NCBI RefSeq assembly: GCF_040529185.1
Contig: NZ_CP159510.1
Span: forward strand, 310,001-374,000
Source of the DNA: Sporolactobacillus sp. Y61
GTDB lineage: Bacteria; Bacillota; Bacilli; Bacillales; Sporolactobacillaceae
DNA length: 64,000 nt
Reading direction: 5' to 3'
Both the position numbers and the translations under genes were made by a program. Shown here piece after piece: positions 43,640-53,429 of this stretch. Every line of letters begins with the position of its first letter. Positions within the stretch are counted from its first letter, which is position 1. Below the pieces are notes generated by a model that was not told the origin of the DNA, did no database searches, and saw nothing but the letters and a program-made list of their open reading frames with translations.

Positions 43640-45502
43640 TCAGCACTGCTGTTTCTTCCGGCTGTTGATTTCTTTCAGACGGCCCTTGATCGGCTTGCGC
43701 TGGATGACCGATCCCAGGTAACCGCAGAGGCGGCGGATGCAAGACGTTGTTGCCGGATCATGGTTACCGCAGTCCGGACATTTAAAGCCTTCTGCCGTTG
43801 CTTCAAATTCGCCTTCATAGCCACATGCATAGCATTTATCGATCGGCGTGTTCGTCCCAAAATACCCGATCCGGTCATACGTGTAATCCCATACCGTCTC
43901 GAGTGCTTCCGGATTATTCACCAGTGACGGGAACTCGCAATAGTGGATAAACCCTCCGGCTGTGTAGGGCTCGTAATCTTTTTCAAAATCTATTTTTTCA
44001 AAAGGATTGATTTTCTTGCGGACATCATAGTGAAAGCTGTTCGTATAGTAATCCTTGTCTGTGATGTCTTTGATGCTGCCGAACCGCTCTTTATCCAGCC
44101 GGCAGAAACGGTCGGTCAGACTTTCAGAAGGGGTCGCGTAGACGCTGTATGCGTAGCCGGTTTTCTTCTGCCACTGGAGTGAAACCTCTTTGAACCGCTT
44201 AACGATATCCAGTGTAAAGGCTTTCGCCTCTGCATTGTGTTCCCACTCCGGTCCGTAAAAGACGGTGGCCGCTTCATACAGTCCGATATAGCCCATCGAA
44301 ACCGTAGCACGGCCGTTTTTAAAAATATTCGACACAGATTCATCGGCAGCAAGGCGCTTGCCCGTTGCCCCATACTGATAAAGAATAGGCGCGTTTTTCG
44401 CCTGAACCTTGTCCAGTGTGTGAATACGGAATTCAAGGGCGCGGCAGACCAGATCAAGCCGTTCTTCGAAGAGGGCCCAGAACGTTGTTTTGTCTCCTCC
44501 CGATTCAATGGCGATCCGCGGAATATTCAGCGTTACAACGCCCATATTATTACGGCCGTCGGTGATATATTCGCCATTTTCCTGATAAGAAGGCAGGAAG
44601 GAGCGGCAGCCCATCGGTGCTTTAAAGTCACCTGTAACGGCGACAATCCGGTCATAATTCAGGATATCCGGATACATCCGTTTCGTCGCGCACGCAATCG
44701 CCATTTTCTTGACATCGTAGTTCGGATCCTCCGGTTCAAGATTCAGTCCGCGTTTGATTGTAAAAACAAGCTTCGGGAACACGGCGGTTTTGTGATCACG
44801 TCCAAGCCCGATCATTCTCACTTTCAGGATGGCTTTCTGGATCTCGCGTGCAAACCATGACCGGCCGAGACCGAAATTCAGGGTAAAAAACGGGGTCTGT
44901 CCATTCGAACTGAACAGCGTATTAATCTCATATTCCAGCGACTGCATGGAATCATAGATTTCCTTTCTGGTCATCGCATAGGCGTAGTTTTCCTGCTCTC
45001 TCGTATCGGAAATCCATTGTTTCGCCGTTTTCAGGTATTTCTGAAAACTGATTTTTGCATAAGGCTCGAGCACTTCGTCTGCCCGGTTAAAGGACGTGCC
45101 GCCATAAATGTTGGAAGATACATTAGCTACAATCTGCGCGACAAGCGCCGTGGCTGTTTTTATCGATTTGGGCTGTTCCACGTCGGCATTACCGATTGAA
45201 AAGCCATTTTTCAGCATCCCTCTGAAATCGATCAGCATACAGTTATACATGCTGAAGAACGGTGAGTAATCCAGATCATGGAAATGGATCATCCCCTGAT
45301 TGTGCGCATCCGCAAATTCCCGGGGCAGGATGTGACGCAGGGCAAAGTCTTTTGCCGTAACACCGGCGAGCAGATCCCGCTGCGTATTAAAAACTTTTTC
45401 ATCTTTATTCGCATTTTCATTTGCGACGTACTCATCCATGTTGATTAAATCCCGAATTTTATCATCCAGAGTTTTTTCCTTAATTTCCGGTTCTCTGATC
45501 AT
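43640..45502 (-). CDS. nrdD: Anaerobic ribonucleoside-triphosphate reductase, no ATP-cone
   Basis: Class III reductase making dNTPs without oxygen. Visible motifs are IHFHDLDYSPF, the substrate-site cysteines, a C-terminal zinc site CYACGYEGEF...CPDCGNHD and the glycyl-radical loop RRLCGYLGSV. It has 620 residues from ATG 45502 and lacks the usual N-terminal ATP-cone (no VxKRDGR-type start), so allosteric activity control by ATP/dATP is probably absent or differs. The promoter carries probable NrdR boxes. Followed by nrdG. Confidence 0.94.
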   Translation of the reverse strand: MIREPEIKEKTLDDKIRDLINMDEYVANENANKDEKVFNTQRDLLAGVTAKDFALRHILPREFADAHNQGMIHFHDLDYSPFFSMYNCMLIDFRGMLKNGFSIGNADVEQPKSIKTATALVAQIVANVSSNIYGGTSFNRADEVLEPYAKISFQKYLKTAKQWISDTREQENYAYAMTRKEIYDSMQSLEYEINTLFSSNGQTPFFTLNFGLGRSWFAREIQKAILKVRMIGLGRDHKTAVFPKLVFTIKRGLNLEPEDPNYDVKKMAIACATKRMYPDILNYDRIVAVTGDFKAPMGCRSFLPSYQENGEYITDGRNNMGVVTLNIPRIAIESGGDKTTFWALFEERLDLVCRALEFRIHTLDKVQAKNAPILYQYGATGKRLAADESVSNIFKNGRATVSMGYIGLYEAATVFYGPEWEHNAEAKAFTLDIVKRFKEVSLQWQKKTGYAYSVYATPSESLTDRFCRLDKERFGSIKDITDKDYYTNSFHYDVRKKINPFEKIDFEKDYEPYTAGGFIHYCEFPSLVNNPEALETVWDYTYDRIGYFGTNTPIDKCYACGYEGEFEATAEGFKCPDCGNHDPATTSCIRRLCGYLGSVIQRKPIKGRLKEINSRKKQQC

Positions 45503-45534
45503 CCCGACCACCCTTTGCAATAACTCATGTACAC

Positions 45535-45589
45535 ATTATAAAACAATATGTAGTGGGATCAAGGGTGATTATGGTACAAGATGTTGACA
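45535..45589 (-). promoter_or_regulatory. nrdDG promoter with probable NrdR boxes
   Basis: Minus strand TTGATC (45557-45562), 16-base spacer, TATAAT (45535-45540). The spacer CCACTACATATTGTTT matches an NrdR box (ACACTATATATTGTGT) at 13 of 16 positions by eye. A weaker copy TGTCAACATCTTGTAC lies 33 bases upstream, close to the known two-box spacing. dATP-bound NrdR would repress. Confidence 0.6.
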
Positions 45590-45716
45590 TACAACCGGAT
45601 TTTCGCCCGTTTACAGCATAGCCGCGCGGAAAAAGCTCTGAACACATAATTGTGACATGTTTGCGAACGCCTCATGATCAGGGTCAGAAAAATATTTTCC
45701 CCATCCGTCAGGCCGC

Positions 45717-47009
45717 TTACAGGCTTATGATGCCCAGCAGCAGTGCTGCAGCGACCATGACAAGCGCAGTACCAAACGCCCATTTCAGAAAGCCACGCTG
45801 CAATTCACCCAGTTCAGCACCGACCATACCGACCAGAAGATAAGTGGAAGGAACAAGCGGACTGAACAAATGAACGGGCAGGCCGAGAAGCGAGGCGCGG
45901 CCGATCATGGCCGGATCCACCCCGAACGAGGCTGCTGTTTTGGCAATCAGAGGCACAATACCGAAATAGAAGGCATCGTTCGACATGAAAAAGGTGAACG
46001 GTCCGCTGATTAACGCGGTAATCAGCGCCCAGTACGGCCCCAGGGATGCCGGGACATGATCGATTAACACCGCTGCCAGGGCATCAACCATTTTCGTTCC
46101 GGTGAAAACGCCGGTAAATATCCCTGCTGCAAAAATCATGGAAACTACAGCCAGGGCATTCCCTGCGTAAGCCTGCACGCGTTCCTTCTGCAGTTTCAGA
46201 TTCGGGTAATTGATCATTGCCGCGAGCGCAAAAGCAAGCATAAAGAGGGCAGGAACGGGAATCAGTTCCATGATCAGGCAGACAAGCAGAAGAATCGTCA
46301 TGATCCCATTAACCCATACGAGTTTCGGCCGCTTCAGATCGACTGCTTCAGCTGATGCCGCCTGTTCCTCAAGTGTCCGGCCGTCAATTTTCAGCACACC
46401 GATCCGTTTTCGTTCTTTGCGGCCCATATAGAAAGCAATAAATAAGACGAACAGCAGCCCGGCAGCCATAGCCGGAATGACCGGAATGAATACAGCCCCC
46501 GTCGTCTGATTCAGTGAAGCCAGAACGCGCGCGGTCGGGCCACCCCAGGGCAGCAGATTCATCACTCCGGAAGCTGAAATCGCAATACCTGCGAGAATAA
46601 TCGGTTTCATGCCGATGCGCTTATAAAGCGGCAGCATGGCGGAAACCGTGATCATATACGTCGTTGTTCCATCGCCGTCCAGAGAAACAACTGCGGCAAG
46701 TAAAGCCGTACCCAGCGCAATTTTCAGCGGATCACCCTTAACAACCTTCAGGATCCGCATAATGAGGGGATCGAAAAGGCCACTGTCAATCATGATCCCG
46801 AAATACAGGATGGCAAACATAATCATGATACCGGTCGGCGCCACGCCCTGAATCCCTTTCAGCATCATGCCGCCGATATCTTTCGAGAAGCCGCCGATAA
46901 TCGCAAAGAAAGTAGGGACAAGCATCAGTGCAATCAGCGCCGATAATCGTCCGGACATGATCAGATACATGAAAACAACAATGGTCAGAAAACCAAGAAG
47001 TGCAAGCAT
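45717..47009 (-). CDS. CitMHS-family metal-citrate/proton symporter
   Basis: About 12 hydrophobic helices in 430 residues. Family landmarks include SLDGDGTTTYMITVSAMLPLY, MNLLPWGGPTARVL and FFMSNDAFYFGIVPL near the second re-entrant loop. CitM/CitH members import citrate or related tricarboxylates complexed with Mg or Ca. It is divergent from prpD-prpB, with a cre between them, suggesting that the imported acid feeds that pathway (inference). Confidence 0.92.
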   Translation of the reverse strand: MLALLGFLTIVVFMYLIMSGRLSALIALMLVPTFFAIIGGFSKDIGGMMLKGIQGVAPTGIMIMFAILYFGIMIDSGLFDPLIMRILKVVKGDPLKIALGTALLAAVVSLDGDGTTTYMITVSAMLPLYKRIGMKPIILAGIAISASGVMNLLPWGGPTARVLASLNQTTGAVFIPVIPAMAAGLLFVLFIAFYMGRKERKRIGVLKIDGRTLEEQAASAEAVDLKRPKLVWVNGIMTILLLVCLIMELIPVPALFMLAFALAAMINYPNLKLQKERVQAYAGNALAVVSMIFAAGIFTGVFTGTKMVDALAAVLIDHVPASLGPYWALITALISGPFTFFMSNDAFYFGIVPLIAKTAASFGVDPAMIGRASLLGLPVHLFSPLVPSTYLLVGMVGAELGELQRGFLKWAFGTALVMVAAALLLGIISL

Positions 47010-47123
47010 AAGTCATTTCGCCCTTTCCGTCCAGCTTTTTATCAGAGTCGAAATCTATTTTTTGACTGTTATATAACAAGTTGACTATAATTATAGATGC
47101 CGAGTGTGATAAATGCCACTATT

Positions 47124-47138
47124 TTGTAAACGCATTCA
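47124..47138 (+). promoter_or_regulatory. CcpA operator (cre) in the CitMHS-prpD divergent region
   Basis: TTGTAAACGCATTCA matches WTGNAANCGNWNNCW throughout. It is 25 bases upstream of prpD, so glucose should repress prpDB and possibly the transporter. Confidence 0.8.
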
Positions 47139-47162
47139 TTATATTGTGAAAGGATGGAAAAC

Positions 47163-48632
47163 ATGACAGTAACCGGAAGTCCTTTTAAAACAGATCAGGT
47201 GCTTGAAGACATTGCCACATATACTGCTGCACCGACGCCATTCAGTGAGACAGCACGGACCACGGCCAGATATGTCCTGATGGATACGATCGGGTGCGGC
47301 ATCCTTGCCCTTCGCTTCCCGGAATGTACCAAACTGCTTGGACCCATCGCCCCCGGAACGGTCGTTCCGCACGGGGCCCGGGTTCCCGGAACCCCATATG
47401 TCCTTGATCCTGTTCGTGCGGCCTTTAATATCGGCTGCATGAACCGCTGGCTGGATTATAATGACACCTGGCTTGCAGCCGAATGGGGACATCCGTCCGA
47501 CAACCTTGCCGCCATTCTGGCAAGCGCCGACTATATCAGCCGGCAGAACCGTTCGAAAGGAAAGCCTGCCCTTGTCATGCGTCAGGTTCTTGATGCCATG
47601 ATTAAAGCACACGAAATTCAGGGGGTACTGGCCCTGGGCAACAGTCTGAACCGGCACGGACTCGATCATGTACTTTTTGTTAAAGTTGCCTCCGCTGCCG
47701 TCTCCTGCGCCCTGTTCGGGGGAAATGAGAAAGAGATCGCTGCCGTGGTGTCGCAGGCATGGATTGACAGCTCGAGTCTCCGAACCTACCGCCATGCTCC
47801 CTCAACAGGTTCACGCAAATCCTGGGCAGCAGGAGATGCGGCCGCCCGGGGTGTTCAGCTTGCACTCATGACCCTGCGCGGCGAGATGGGCTATCCGCGC
47901 GCTCTGTCTTCACCGAAATGGGGCTTCCAGGATGTTCTGTACGGCGGTAAGCCCCTGCGCCTTGATCGACCGCTGGGTGCCTATGTGATGGAAAATGTGC
48001 TTTTTAAAGTTTCCTACCCGGCCGAGTTTCACGGGCAGACCGCGCTCGAAGCGGCGATCCGTCTTCATCCGGACGTAGCCGACCACCTTGACGAGATCGA
48101 GAGAATTGAGATTATCACCCATGAATCAGCCATCCGGATTATTGATAAAACTGGACCGCTGCACAATCCCGCCGACCGCGATCACTGCATGCAATATATC
48201 GTCGCCATCGGTCTGATTCATGGAACACTGAATGCGGGTCATTATGAAGATGAGGCATCGCGTGATCCACGGATCGACCGGCTGCGCGGGAAAATGGACA
48301 TTCGTGAAAGCAAAGCGTACAGCAGGGACTATCTCGATCCTGAGAAAAGATCTATTGCCAGCAGCGTCCAGGTGTTCTTCACGGACGGATCGGAAACACC
48401 GCGTGTGGCTGTGGAATATCCTCTTGGCCATAAAAAGCGCCGTGATGAGGCGTTCCCGTTAATCATGGATAAATTCAGAGAAAATCTTCGCACACGTTTC
48501 CCGGAAAAAAGAGTGAACCGGATTCTTCAGTTGAACAGTGACGAACAGCGCCTTCTGTCGATGCCGGTGGATGAATGGATGGAGCTTTTTACTTCAATCG
48601 AATCGAGGGGATCATATGAGCTGGATAGTTGA
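47163..48632 (+). CDS. prpD: 2-Methylcitrate dehydratase (PrpD family)
   Basis: Dehydrates 2-methylcitrate to methylaconitate in propionate degradation. MmgE/PrpD fold with [54 protein letters not shown] and [14 protein letters not shown]. 489 residues. ATG 47163 has AAAGG nine bases upstream; the ATG at 47154 abuts that site. Overlaps prpB by 17 bases. Family members also act on citrate-like acids, so the substrate is a family-level call. Confidence 0.92.
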   Translation: MTVTGSPFKTDQVLEDIATYTAAPTPFSETARTTARYVLMDTIGCGILALRFPECTKLLGPIAPGTVVPHGARVPGTPYVLDPVRAAFNIGCMNRWLDYNDTWLAAEWGHPSDNLAAILASADYISRQNRSKGKPALVMRQVLDAMIKAHEIQGVLALGNSLNRHGLDHVLFVKVASAAVSCALFGGNEKEIAAVVSQAWIDSSSLRTYRHAPSTGSRKSWAAGDAAARGVQLALMTLRGEMGYPRALSSPKWGFQDVLYGGKPLRLDRPLGAYVMENVLFKVSYPAEFHGQTALEAAIRLHPDVADHLDEIERIEIITHESAIRIIDKTGPLHNPADRDHCMQYIVAIGLIHGTLNAGHYEDEASRDPRIDRLRGKMDIRESKAYSRDYLDPEKRSIASSVQVFFTDGSETPRVAVEYPLGHKKRRDEAFPLIMDKFRENLRTRFPEKRVNRILQLNSDEQRLLSMPVDEWMELFTSIESRGSYELDS

Positions 48633-49536
48633 TCGGACGCCCGCTCAGAACGTACTTGCCGAAAATTTCCGTCGTTTAATGAATGACCGGAAACTGTTAC
48701 AGATTCCGGGGGTCCATGACGGCATGACGGCTTTAATCGCGAAAAAAACAGGTTTTAAAGCACTGTACCTTTCAGGGGCAGCCTATACCGCGAGTCGCGG
48801 CCTCCCGGATCTCGGGATGATTTACTCCAGTGAAGTGGCGGACAAAGCGAAGGAACTGATCCGGGCTTCCGGATTACCCCTGCTTGTCGATATCGATACC
48901 GGCTACGGCGGTGTGCTCAATGTCGCCCGGGCGGCAAAGGAAATGGAGGAAGCCGGTGTGGCCGCCGTGCAGATTGAAGATCAGCAGATGCCGAAAAAAT
49001 GCGGGCATCTGAATGGAAAGCGACTGGTCACCTCAGAAGAGATGCAGCAGAAAATCCGGATGCTGAAACACATCGCACCCGGTCTCATTGTCGTTGCCCG
49101 GACCGATGCACGCGCCGTTGAAGGAATGGACGGGGCCCTGCGCCGGGCCGGAGAATATGTGGCTGCCGGGGCAGATGCGATCTTTCCCGAAGCTTTTATC
49201 ACCGGAGAGGATTTCAGACGGATGCACAGCGCGGTCGACAGGCCTCTTCTGGCCAATATGACGGAATTCGGAAAAACACCTTATTACACTGCCGATGAAT
49301 TTGCCTCATTCGGCTGCAGTATGGTGATCTACCCTGTCACATCCATGCGTGCAGCCGCCGGGGCATGCACGCGCGTCTTCCAGGAGATCCATGATCGGGG
49401 AACACAGAAAGAGGTCCTTGATGCGATGCAGACCCGCGCTGAATTATATGACACGATCGGGCTGGCTCAGTATGAAGCGCTTGATCAGAACATCGCTAAA
49501 ACGGTATTGCCGGTAACAGGCAGGGAAGATCAGTGA
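48616..49536 (+). CDS. prpB: 2-Methylisocitrate lyase
   Basis: Splits methylisocitrate to pyruvate and succinate. Isocitrate-lyase/PEP-mutase fold with [31 protein letters not shown], the catalytic-loop motif [11 protein letters not shown] (KKCGH signature) and [12 protein letters not shown]. 306 residues. ATG 48616 has GAGGGG upstream, inside the prpD end, so the two are coupled. A methylcitrate synthase gene is not adjacent. Confidence 0.95.
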   Translation: MSWIVDRTPAQNVLAENFRRLMNDRKLLQIPGVHDGMTALIAKKTGFKALYLSGAAYTASRGLPDLGMIYSSEVADKAKELIRASGLPLLVDIDTGYGGVLNVARAAKEMEEAGVAAVQIEDQQMPKKCGHLNGKRLVTSEEMQQKIRMLKHIAPGLIVVARTDARAVEGMDGALRRAGEYVAAGADAIFPEAFITGEDFRRMHSAVDRPLLANMTEFGKTPYYTADEFASFGCSMVIYPVTSMRAAAGACTRVFQEIHDRGTQKEVLDAMQTRAELYDTIGLAQYEALDQNIAKTVLPVTGREDQ

Positions 49537-49574
49537 CGCACTTTGTCCGGGTCAGGAAAAGTTTTCCACCGGAC

Positions 49575-50435
49575 TTAAGGAAACGTTTTTTCGAGATATT
49601 TACAGAGTCCGTTTTCCGCATTTGAGCGGTCCGTGACTTCATCAGCATGCCGTTTCACATGCTCAGGGGCGTTTTTCATCGCAACCGAGTGCCCGGCGAC
49701 CCGGAACATGGGCAGATCATTTTCCCCATCGCCAAAAGCAAGCGCCTCTGCCGGATTCAAATGAAAATGCTTCAGCAGAATCTCAATGCCGCTCGCCTTG
49801 GATACGCCCTGATTATTCACTTCGACATTATTTTTCGAAGAGGAGAAATGTTCGAACGGGATCCGTCTGCTGATTGTTTCCAGTTCTTCAATCCATGACC
49901 GGATGACGGAAACATTCCGGCTGAAAAAATACATTTTGCTCATATTCTCCCGGTCTTCAGGCGACAGGTGATCAAGCCAGATCATATCTCTGTACACAGC
50001 ATCCTTACGCGACAACCATTCGTTAATATGTACAGATTCCGGCCGCTCGCCCCGGATTAAGCGTTTAAAGCAGGGTCTGTCGCAAAGAAGTGCGGCACGG
50101 CCTCCACTGACCGGGTGTAACTGGTAATAAAGCTGTTTTTTCTCAGCACGCTGCAGCAGTTCACTGACCAGTTCAGCAGGCAGCGCATTCTGATAAATGT
50201 TTGTTCCCCCTGCAAAAACAGCCATGCCGTTCGCCGTAACCATGCCGTCAACGGGGAAATCCGCAGGCAGAATGTTGCAGGCTTCACTGTACGACCGCCC
50301 TGTGACGGCAAAAATCCGGACACCGCGCGCCTTTATTTTTTTCAGACAGGCCGTCAGTTCTGCGTTAACTGTATTGACCGGCGTCAGTACTGTACCGTCA
50401 AGATCTGTCAGTACCGTCTCATACACATGGATCAT
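49575..50435 (-). CDS. HAD-superfamily (Cof-type, IIB) phosphatase
   Basis: 286 residues with motif I LTDLDGTVLTP, motif II VTGRS, a type-IIB cap (about 85-200), the Lys/Asn segment and motif IV LAFGDGENDLPMF. Such enzymes dephosphorylate sugar phosphates, FMN or PLP; specificity is unknown. Convergent with prpB. Start could be ATG 50435 or the GTG nine bases later, which is better spaced from AAAGGA. Confidence 0.88.
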   Translation of the reverse strand: MIHVYETVLTDLDGTVLTPVNTVNAELTACLKKIKARGVRIFAVTGRSYSEACNILPADFPVDGMVTANGMAVFAGGTNIYQNALPAELVSELLQRAEKKQLYYQLHPVSGGRAALLCDRPCFKRLIRGERPESVHINEWLSRKDAVYRDMIWLDHLSPEDRENMSKMYFFSRNVSVIRSWIEELETISRRIPFEHFSSSKNNVEVNNQGVSKASGIEILLKHFHLNPAEALAFGDGENDLPMFRVAGHSVAMKNAPEHVKRHADEVTDRSNAENGLCKYLEKTFP

Positions 50436-50458
50436 TCCTTTGTTTATTTTCTCCTGAT

Positions 50459-50492
50459 AAAAGCGCGGGAAGGCCGTTTCCCGCGCTTTTTA
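50459..50492. terminator. Strong bidirectional hairpin upstream of the HAD gene
   Basis: AAAGCGCGGGAA / TTCCCGCGCTTT with T runs on both strands. No gene ends here on either strand, so either an unannotated minus-strand RNA from the 50.5-50.85 kb gap stops here or it is an attenuator for the HAD gene. Confidence 0.7.
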
Positions 50493-50499
50493 CCGCTGC

Positions 50500-50812
50500 C
50501 GGAAAAGTCAATCTGAGCATATTTCCGGCAGGTTCAATAGACCATCCATCGATCTGTTCCCGTACCTTTTTTACCAACAGTGATGATTATAGCCGCCGTT
50601 TACCCTCGCTGCAACACGCGCCAAATCGTTGCAGCTTCTGCATATAGAGATGCCTTCACCCCGACTGATACCCGAATGTGCCACGCGAGGTTTGCGACCA
50701 GAGGGAACAGATCAGGCAAATTTTCGTCCCTGCTTTTTTACCGGTCGCCTTCTGCCGATCCCTTTTCTTCTGATGATGAGCGTTGCCGTCCGGGAATGCC
50801 CGTTCAAATCAT
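50500..50812. other. Intergenic region without a recognisable gene
   Basis: Six frames give only short, low-plausibility frames with no ribosome site. On the minus strand GGCTATAATCATC contains a good -10, about 90 bases from the strong hairpin at 50459-50492, leaving room for a short transcript. No RNA family recognised. Confidence 0.4.
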
Positions 50813-50828
50813 TTTATTATATAATAAA
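50813..50828. promoter_or_regulatory. Palindrome at the LysR promoter
   Basis: TTTATTATATAATAAA is a perfect 16-base dyad that includes a TATAAT -10 and lies 33 bases before the LysR start, in the position for autoregulation. A+T palindromes also arise by chance, so this is tentative. Confidence 0.45.
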
Positions 50829-50860
50829 TTTATTCCGATATCATTCAGGGAGCGGGTCAT

Positions 50861-51751
50861 ATGGAACTCAGAAACCTTAAAACCTTTCAGACGGCCGCCA
50901 CATGTCTGAATTTCACGAAAGCAGCGAAAATCCTTAATTTTTCTCAGCCGACCGTTACGTCTCAGATTCGTGCACTGGAGCAGGAGATCGGTTCTCCGCT
51001 TTTCTTCCGGATCGGCAGGGAAACCTTTCTCACCCGTCAGGGGCACATTGTGAAAAAATACGCAGAGCGCATATCCGGATCCATCGAAGAAATGAAGCAG
51101 GCCCTGAAAAACAGCGATTGCTCCGGAAATCGAAAGCTGGTCATTGCCGCGTCTGAAACCTTTTGCACACATTACTTTCCCCCGATCATCCGAGCTTACC
51201 TGAAGGAGTTCCCCGATGCAGGAATCAGAATGATCACCTGTAACAGTAACGAAGTCATCGATGGAGTGAACCGTAACACGTTCGATATCGGCATTATTTC
51301 TGACGTATATCATAAATCAGGCATTACCAATCTCGTGATCTCGGATCGTGAGGATCTGATTCTGATCGTATCCAGAAAACTTCATGAGACGTATTCCCGC
51401 TCCGATCTTTTCGCCCGTTTTCCTTTTATCCGCTATGAGATCTCCGGCCCTTTCCGTGAGCAGATGGACAGCTTTATCCGCGGGGCCGGACTGAATCCGA
51501 AGCACATGATCGAAACGAGCAGCCTCGAAGCGGTTAAAAGTGCCGTTTTGAATGATATCGGTGTCGGTCTGATTGCCCGCAATCTGGTGGGTAAGGAACT
51601 TTCCGGCGGACAACTGGTTGAAATCAAACAGAATAAGCCTGTGGTCAAAATCCGCACCTCGCTGATTATTGCGACGCAGAAGATGAGTGATTCCCGTACC
51701 GCACGCCTCGTCGAGCTCATCAGTCTGAACTGGAACGGTATCCAGGCCTGA
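50861..51751 (+). CDS. LysR-type transcriptional regulator
   Basis: The 296 residues comprise an N-terminal helix-turn-helix (ELRNLKTFQTAATCLNFTKA, then ILNFSQPTVTSQIRALEQEI) and a periplasmic-binding-like effector domain with FDIGIISDVYHKSG and VLNDIGVGLIARNLV. Members are usually activators responding to a small metabolite. It points toward rocB (convergent) and away from the HAD gene; the nearby prpDB, rocB or CitMHS genes are candidate targets, without direct evidence. Confidence 0.92.
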   Translation: MELRNLKTFQTAATCLNFTKAAKILNFSQPTVTSQIRALEQEIGSPLFFRIGRETFLTRQGHIVKKYAERISGSIEEMKQALKNSDCSGNRKLVIAASETFCTHYFPPIIRAYLKEFPDAGIRMITCNSNEVIDGVNRNTFDIGIISDVYHKSGITNLVISDREDLILIVSRKLHETYSRSDLFARFPFIRYEISGPFREQMDSFIRGAGLNPKHMIETSSLEAVKSAVLNDIGVGLIARNLVGKELSGGQLVEIKQNKPVVKIRTSLIIATQKMSDSRTARLVELISLNWNGIQA

Positions 51752-51755
51752 CGCC

Positions 51756-53414
51756 TTACTTTGCTGAAAGAATCCCCTCGGTCACGCTGCGGATCAGTTT
51801 CGGAACCACATTGTAGGAATAAGGTTTATACACACGCTCCATCCAGGTATGTGCCCGTTTCCCGTATACTCCGATATCAAGAACAGGAATATTCAGTGCG
51901 CGGATCTTTTCCAGCGGCAATTTGTATGGCCGGCCCCAGCCCGGAAAATTGTCGATAATCCTGTCGGTTTCTTCCGCCGTTTCACTCATCGACAGGTAGC
52001 TGCTGTCGGCAAGGTAAGGAAAAAATCTTTTTTTGGCAAAGGGCTCTCCGGTCTCCTCCGAGGCCTTCGACAGAATCCGGTCCAGCAGACGATCGCAGCG
52101 GGCTTCCTCGGGTATCTCCTTTCGAAGATAATTATGCGGACAGTAGGGCGGGGCAAAGAAGACGATGACTTTCGGCCGTTTATCCCCGGCAGCCGACTCG
52201 AGGGCTTCGATAATTTTATAGCTGTTTATACGAAAATCTTCCGTCGGGTGTTCCGCAACCGTCTCTGCGATGATTTTTTCCACATCTGCTCCTTTTGCAG
52301 CGACCTCCGCGGCAAATTCGCTGTACGTCAGGACTTCGGTCTGCCAGTCGGGCAGAGGTCCTTTCAGCCCGCAGTTACTGGAAAAATCCTGATACTGTTT
52401 TTCCAGGAAACGTGCAAGATCCGTGCATGCCTGCTCCGCGGTCTGCTTCAGCTGATCCAGCACGGCTTGCGGCGTGCGCTCATACAGGAAACAGTTAAAG
52501 TACAGACGCGTGGTTCCTGCTGTCTGGACATTATAAAACGCCTTTTGATCACGCAGATACAGACAGGAGGGCGGAAGGACCACTTCACCCGGAATCCGCT
52601 CCGCCACATCCATATTGTTGTTCAATGCTTCATTAATTTTACTTGCAATCAGTGTCGGGTCAATACCGGAAAGGGTTTCCCCAACATGGGTTTCCCGCCC
52701 CCGGATATAGAAACAGCCGAGCAGTTTCCCCGCCGAACCGGTGTAGACATAGCGATTGGGATCCCCTTTATACAGCGGGCTGACAAAATCGCCGTTGATC
52801 GCAAGAACATAGTCGAGCTGTTTCTCCTCCTTCAGCCGGATCAGTTCATCAACGGCTTCCATTACGCCCTCATGATCATTCTCCTCAACAGGATTAAACA
52901 TCACGAGCAGATTCCCTTTCAGCTTCTCACGGTGCTCCGTATAATAAAGCAGGTTGCTGAGATGCACGGCGTCGCCGCTTTTCATATCGAGCATCCCGCG
53001 TCCAAAAAGCCAGTCCCCGCTTGCCGCGTCTTTCTGCACATCCGGATCCTTATCATAATCCCTGAAATAGTTAAGCAAATCATCCGGATCCAGCGCATGG
53101 GGCTCAAGTGCACCGAAGTCATCGATACCGACCGTGTCCATATGACCGTGGTAAATCACTGTTTTCGCTGTGGGTTCCGCACTTTCAAGAAAGGCAAAGA
53201 CATTTTTTCTCCCCAGCGCATCTCCTTTCAGATCCTGAGTCCAGACCAGATCGGGGTGCTTCTGAAACCAGGGATAAGAGCGGAGGATCTCCACCAGTTT
53301 ATCCGCCATATCGACTTCCCCCGTGGTCCCATTGACACTTTTCACCCCAACCAGTGTACGGGCGATCTTTTCAATCCGGTCCGCCTGCTTCAGGTCTTTC
53401 AATTGCTGATACAT
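51756..53414 (-). CDS. rocB: RocB-type M20 peptidase-family protein (arginine utilisation)
   Basis: 552-residue member of the M20 metallopeptidase family. Zinc and catalytic motifs are VIYHGHMDTVG (His, Asp), FGRGMLDMKSGDAVH (Asp) and FNPVEENDHEG (Glu). The length and extra C-terminal sequence (PPYCPHNYLR, YLADSSYLSM) match Bacillus RocB, which is encoded with arginine catabolic genes but lacks a firm biochemical function. ATG 53414 has GGAGG six bases upstream. It follows a guanidine-modifying enzyme gene by 15 bases, so both likely act on an arginine-related compound. Confidence 0.9.
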   Translation of the reverse strand: MYQQLKDLKQADRIEKIARTLVGVKSVNGTTGEVDMADKLVEILRSYPWFQKHPDLVWTQDLKGDALGRKNVFAFLESAEPTAKTVIYHGHMDTVGIDDFGALEPHALDPDDLLNYFRDYDKDPDVQKDAASGDWLFGRGMLDMKSGDAVHLSNLLYYTEHREKLKGNLLVMFNPVEENDHEGVMEAVDELIRLKEEKQLDYVLAINGDFVSPLYKGDPNRYVYTGSAGKLLGCFYIRGRETHVGETLSGIDPTLIASKINEALNNNMDVAERIPGEVVLPPSCLYLRDQKAFYNVQTAGTTRLYFNCFLYERTPQAVLDQLKQTAEQACTDLARFLEKQYQDFSSNCGLKGPLPDWQTEVLTYSEFAAEVAAKGADVEKIIAETVAEHPTEDFRINSYKIIEALESAAGDKRPKVIVFFAPPYCPHNYLRKEIPEEARCDRLLDRILSKASEETGEPFAKKRFFPYLADSSYLSMSETAEETDRIIDNFPGWGRPYKLPLEKIRALNIPVLDIGVYGKRAHTWMERVYKPYSYNVVPKLIRSVTEGILSAK

Positions 53415-53429
53415 GTCCATCCTCCTCCT

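Noticed and set aside
47154..47795. A 218-codon minus-strand frame (47139-47795) opposite prpD
   Set aside because: Shadow; prpD has full domain motifs, a cre and an RBS.
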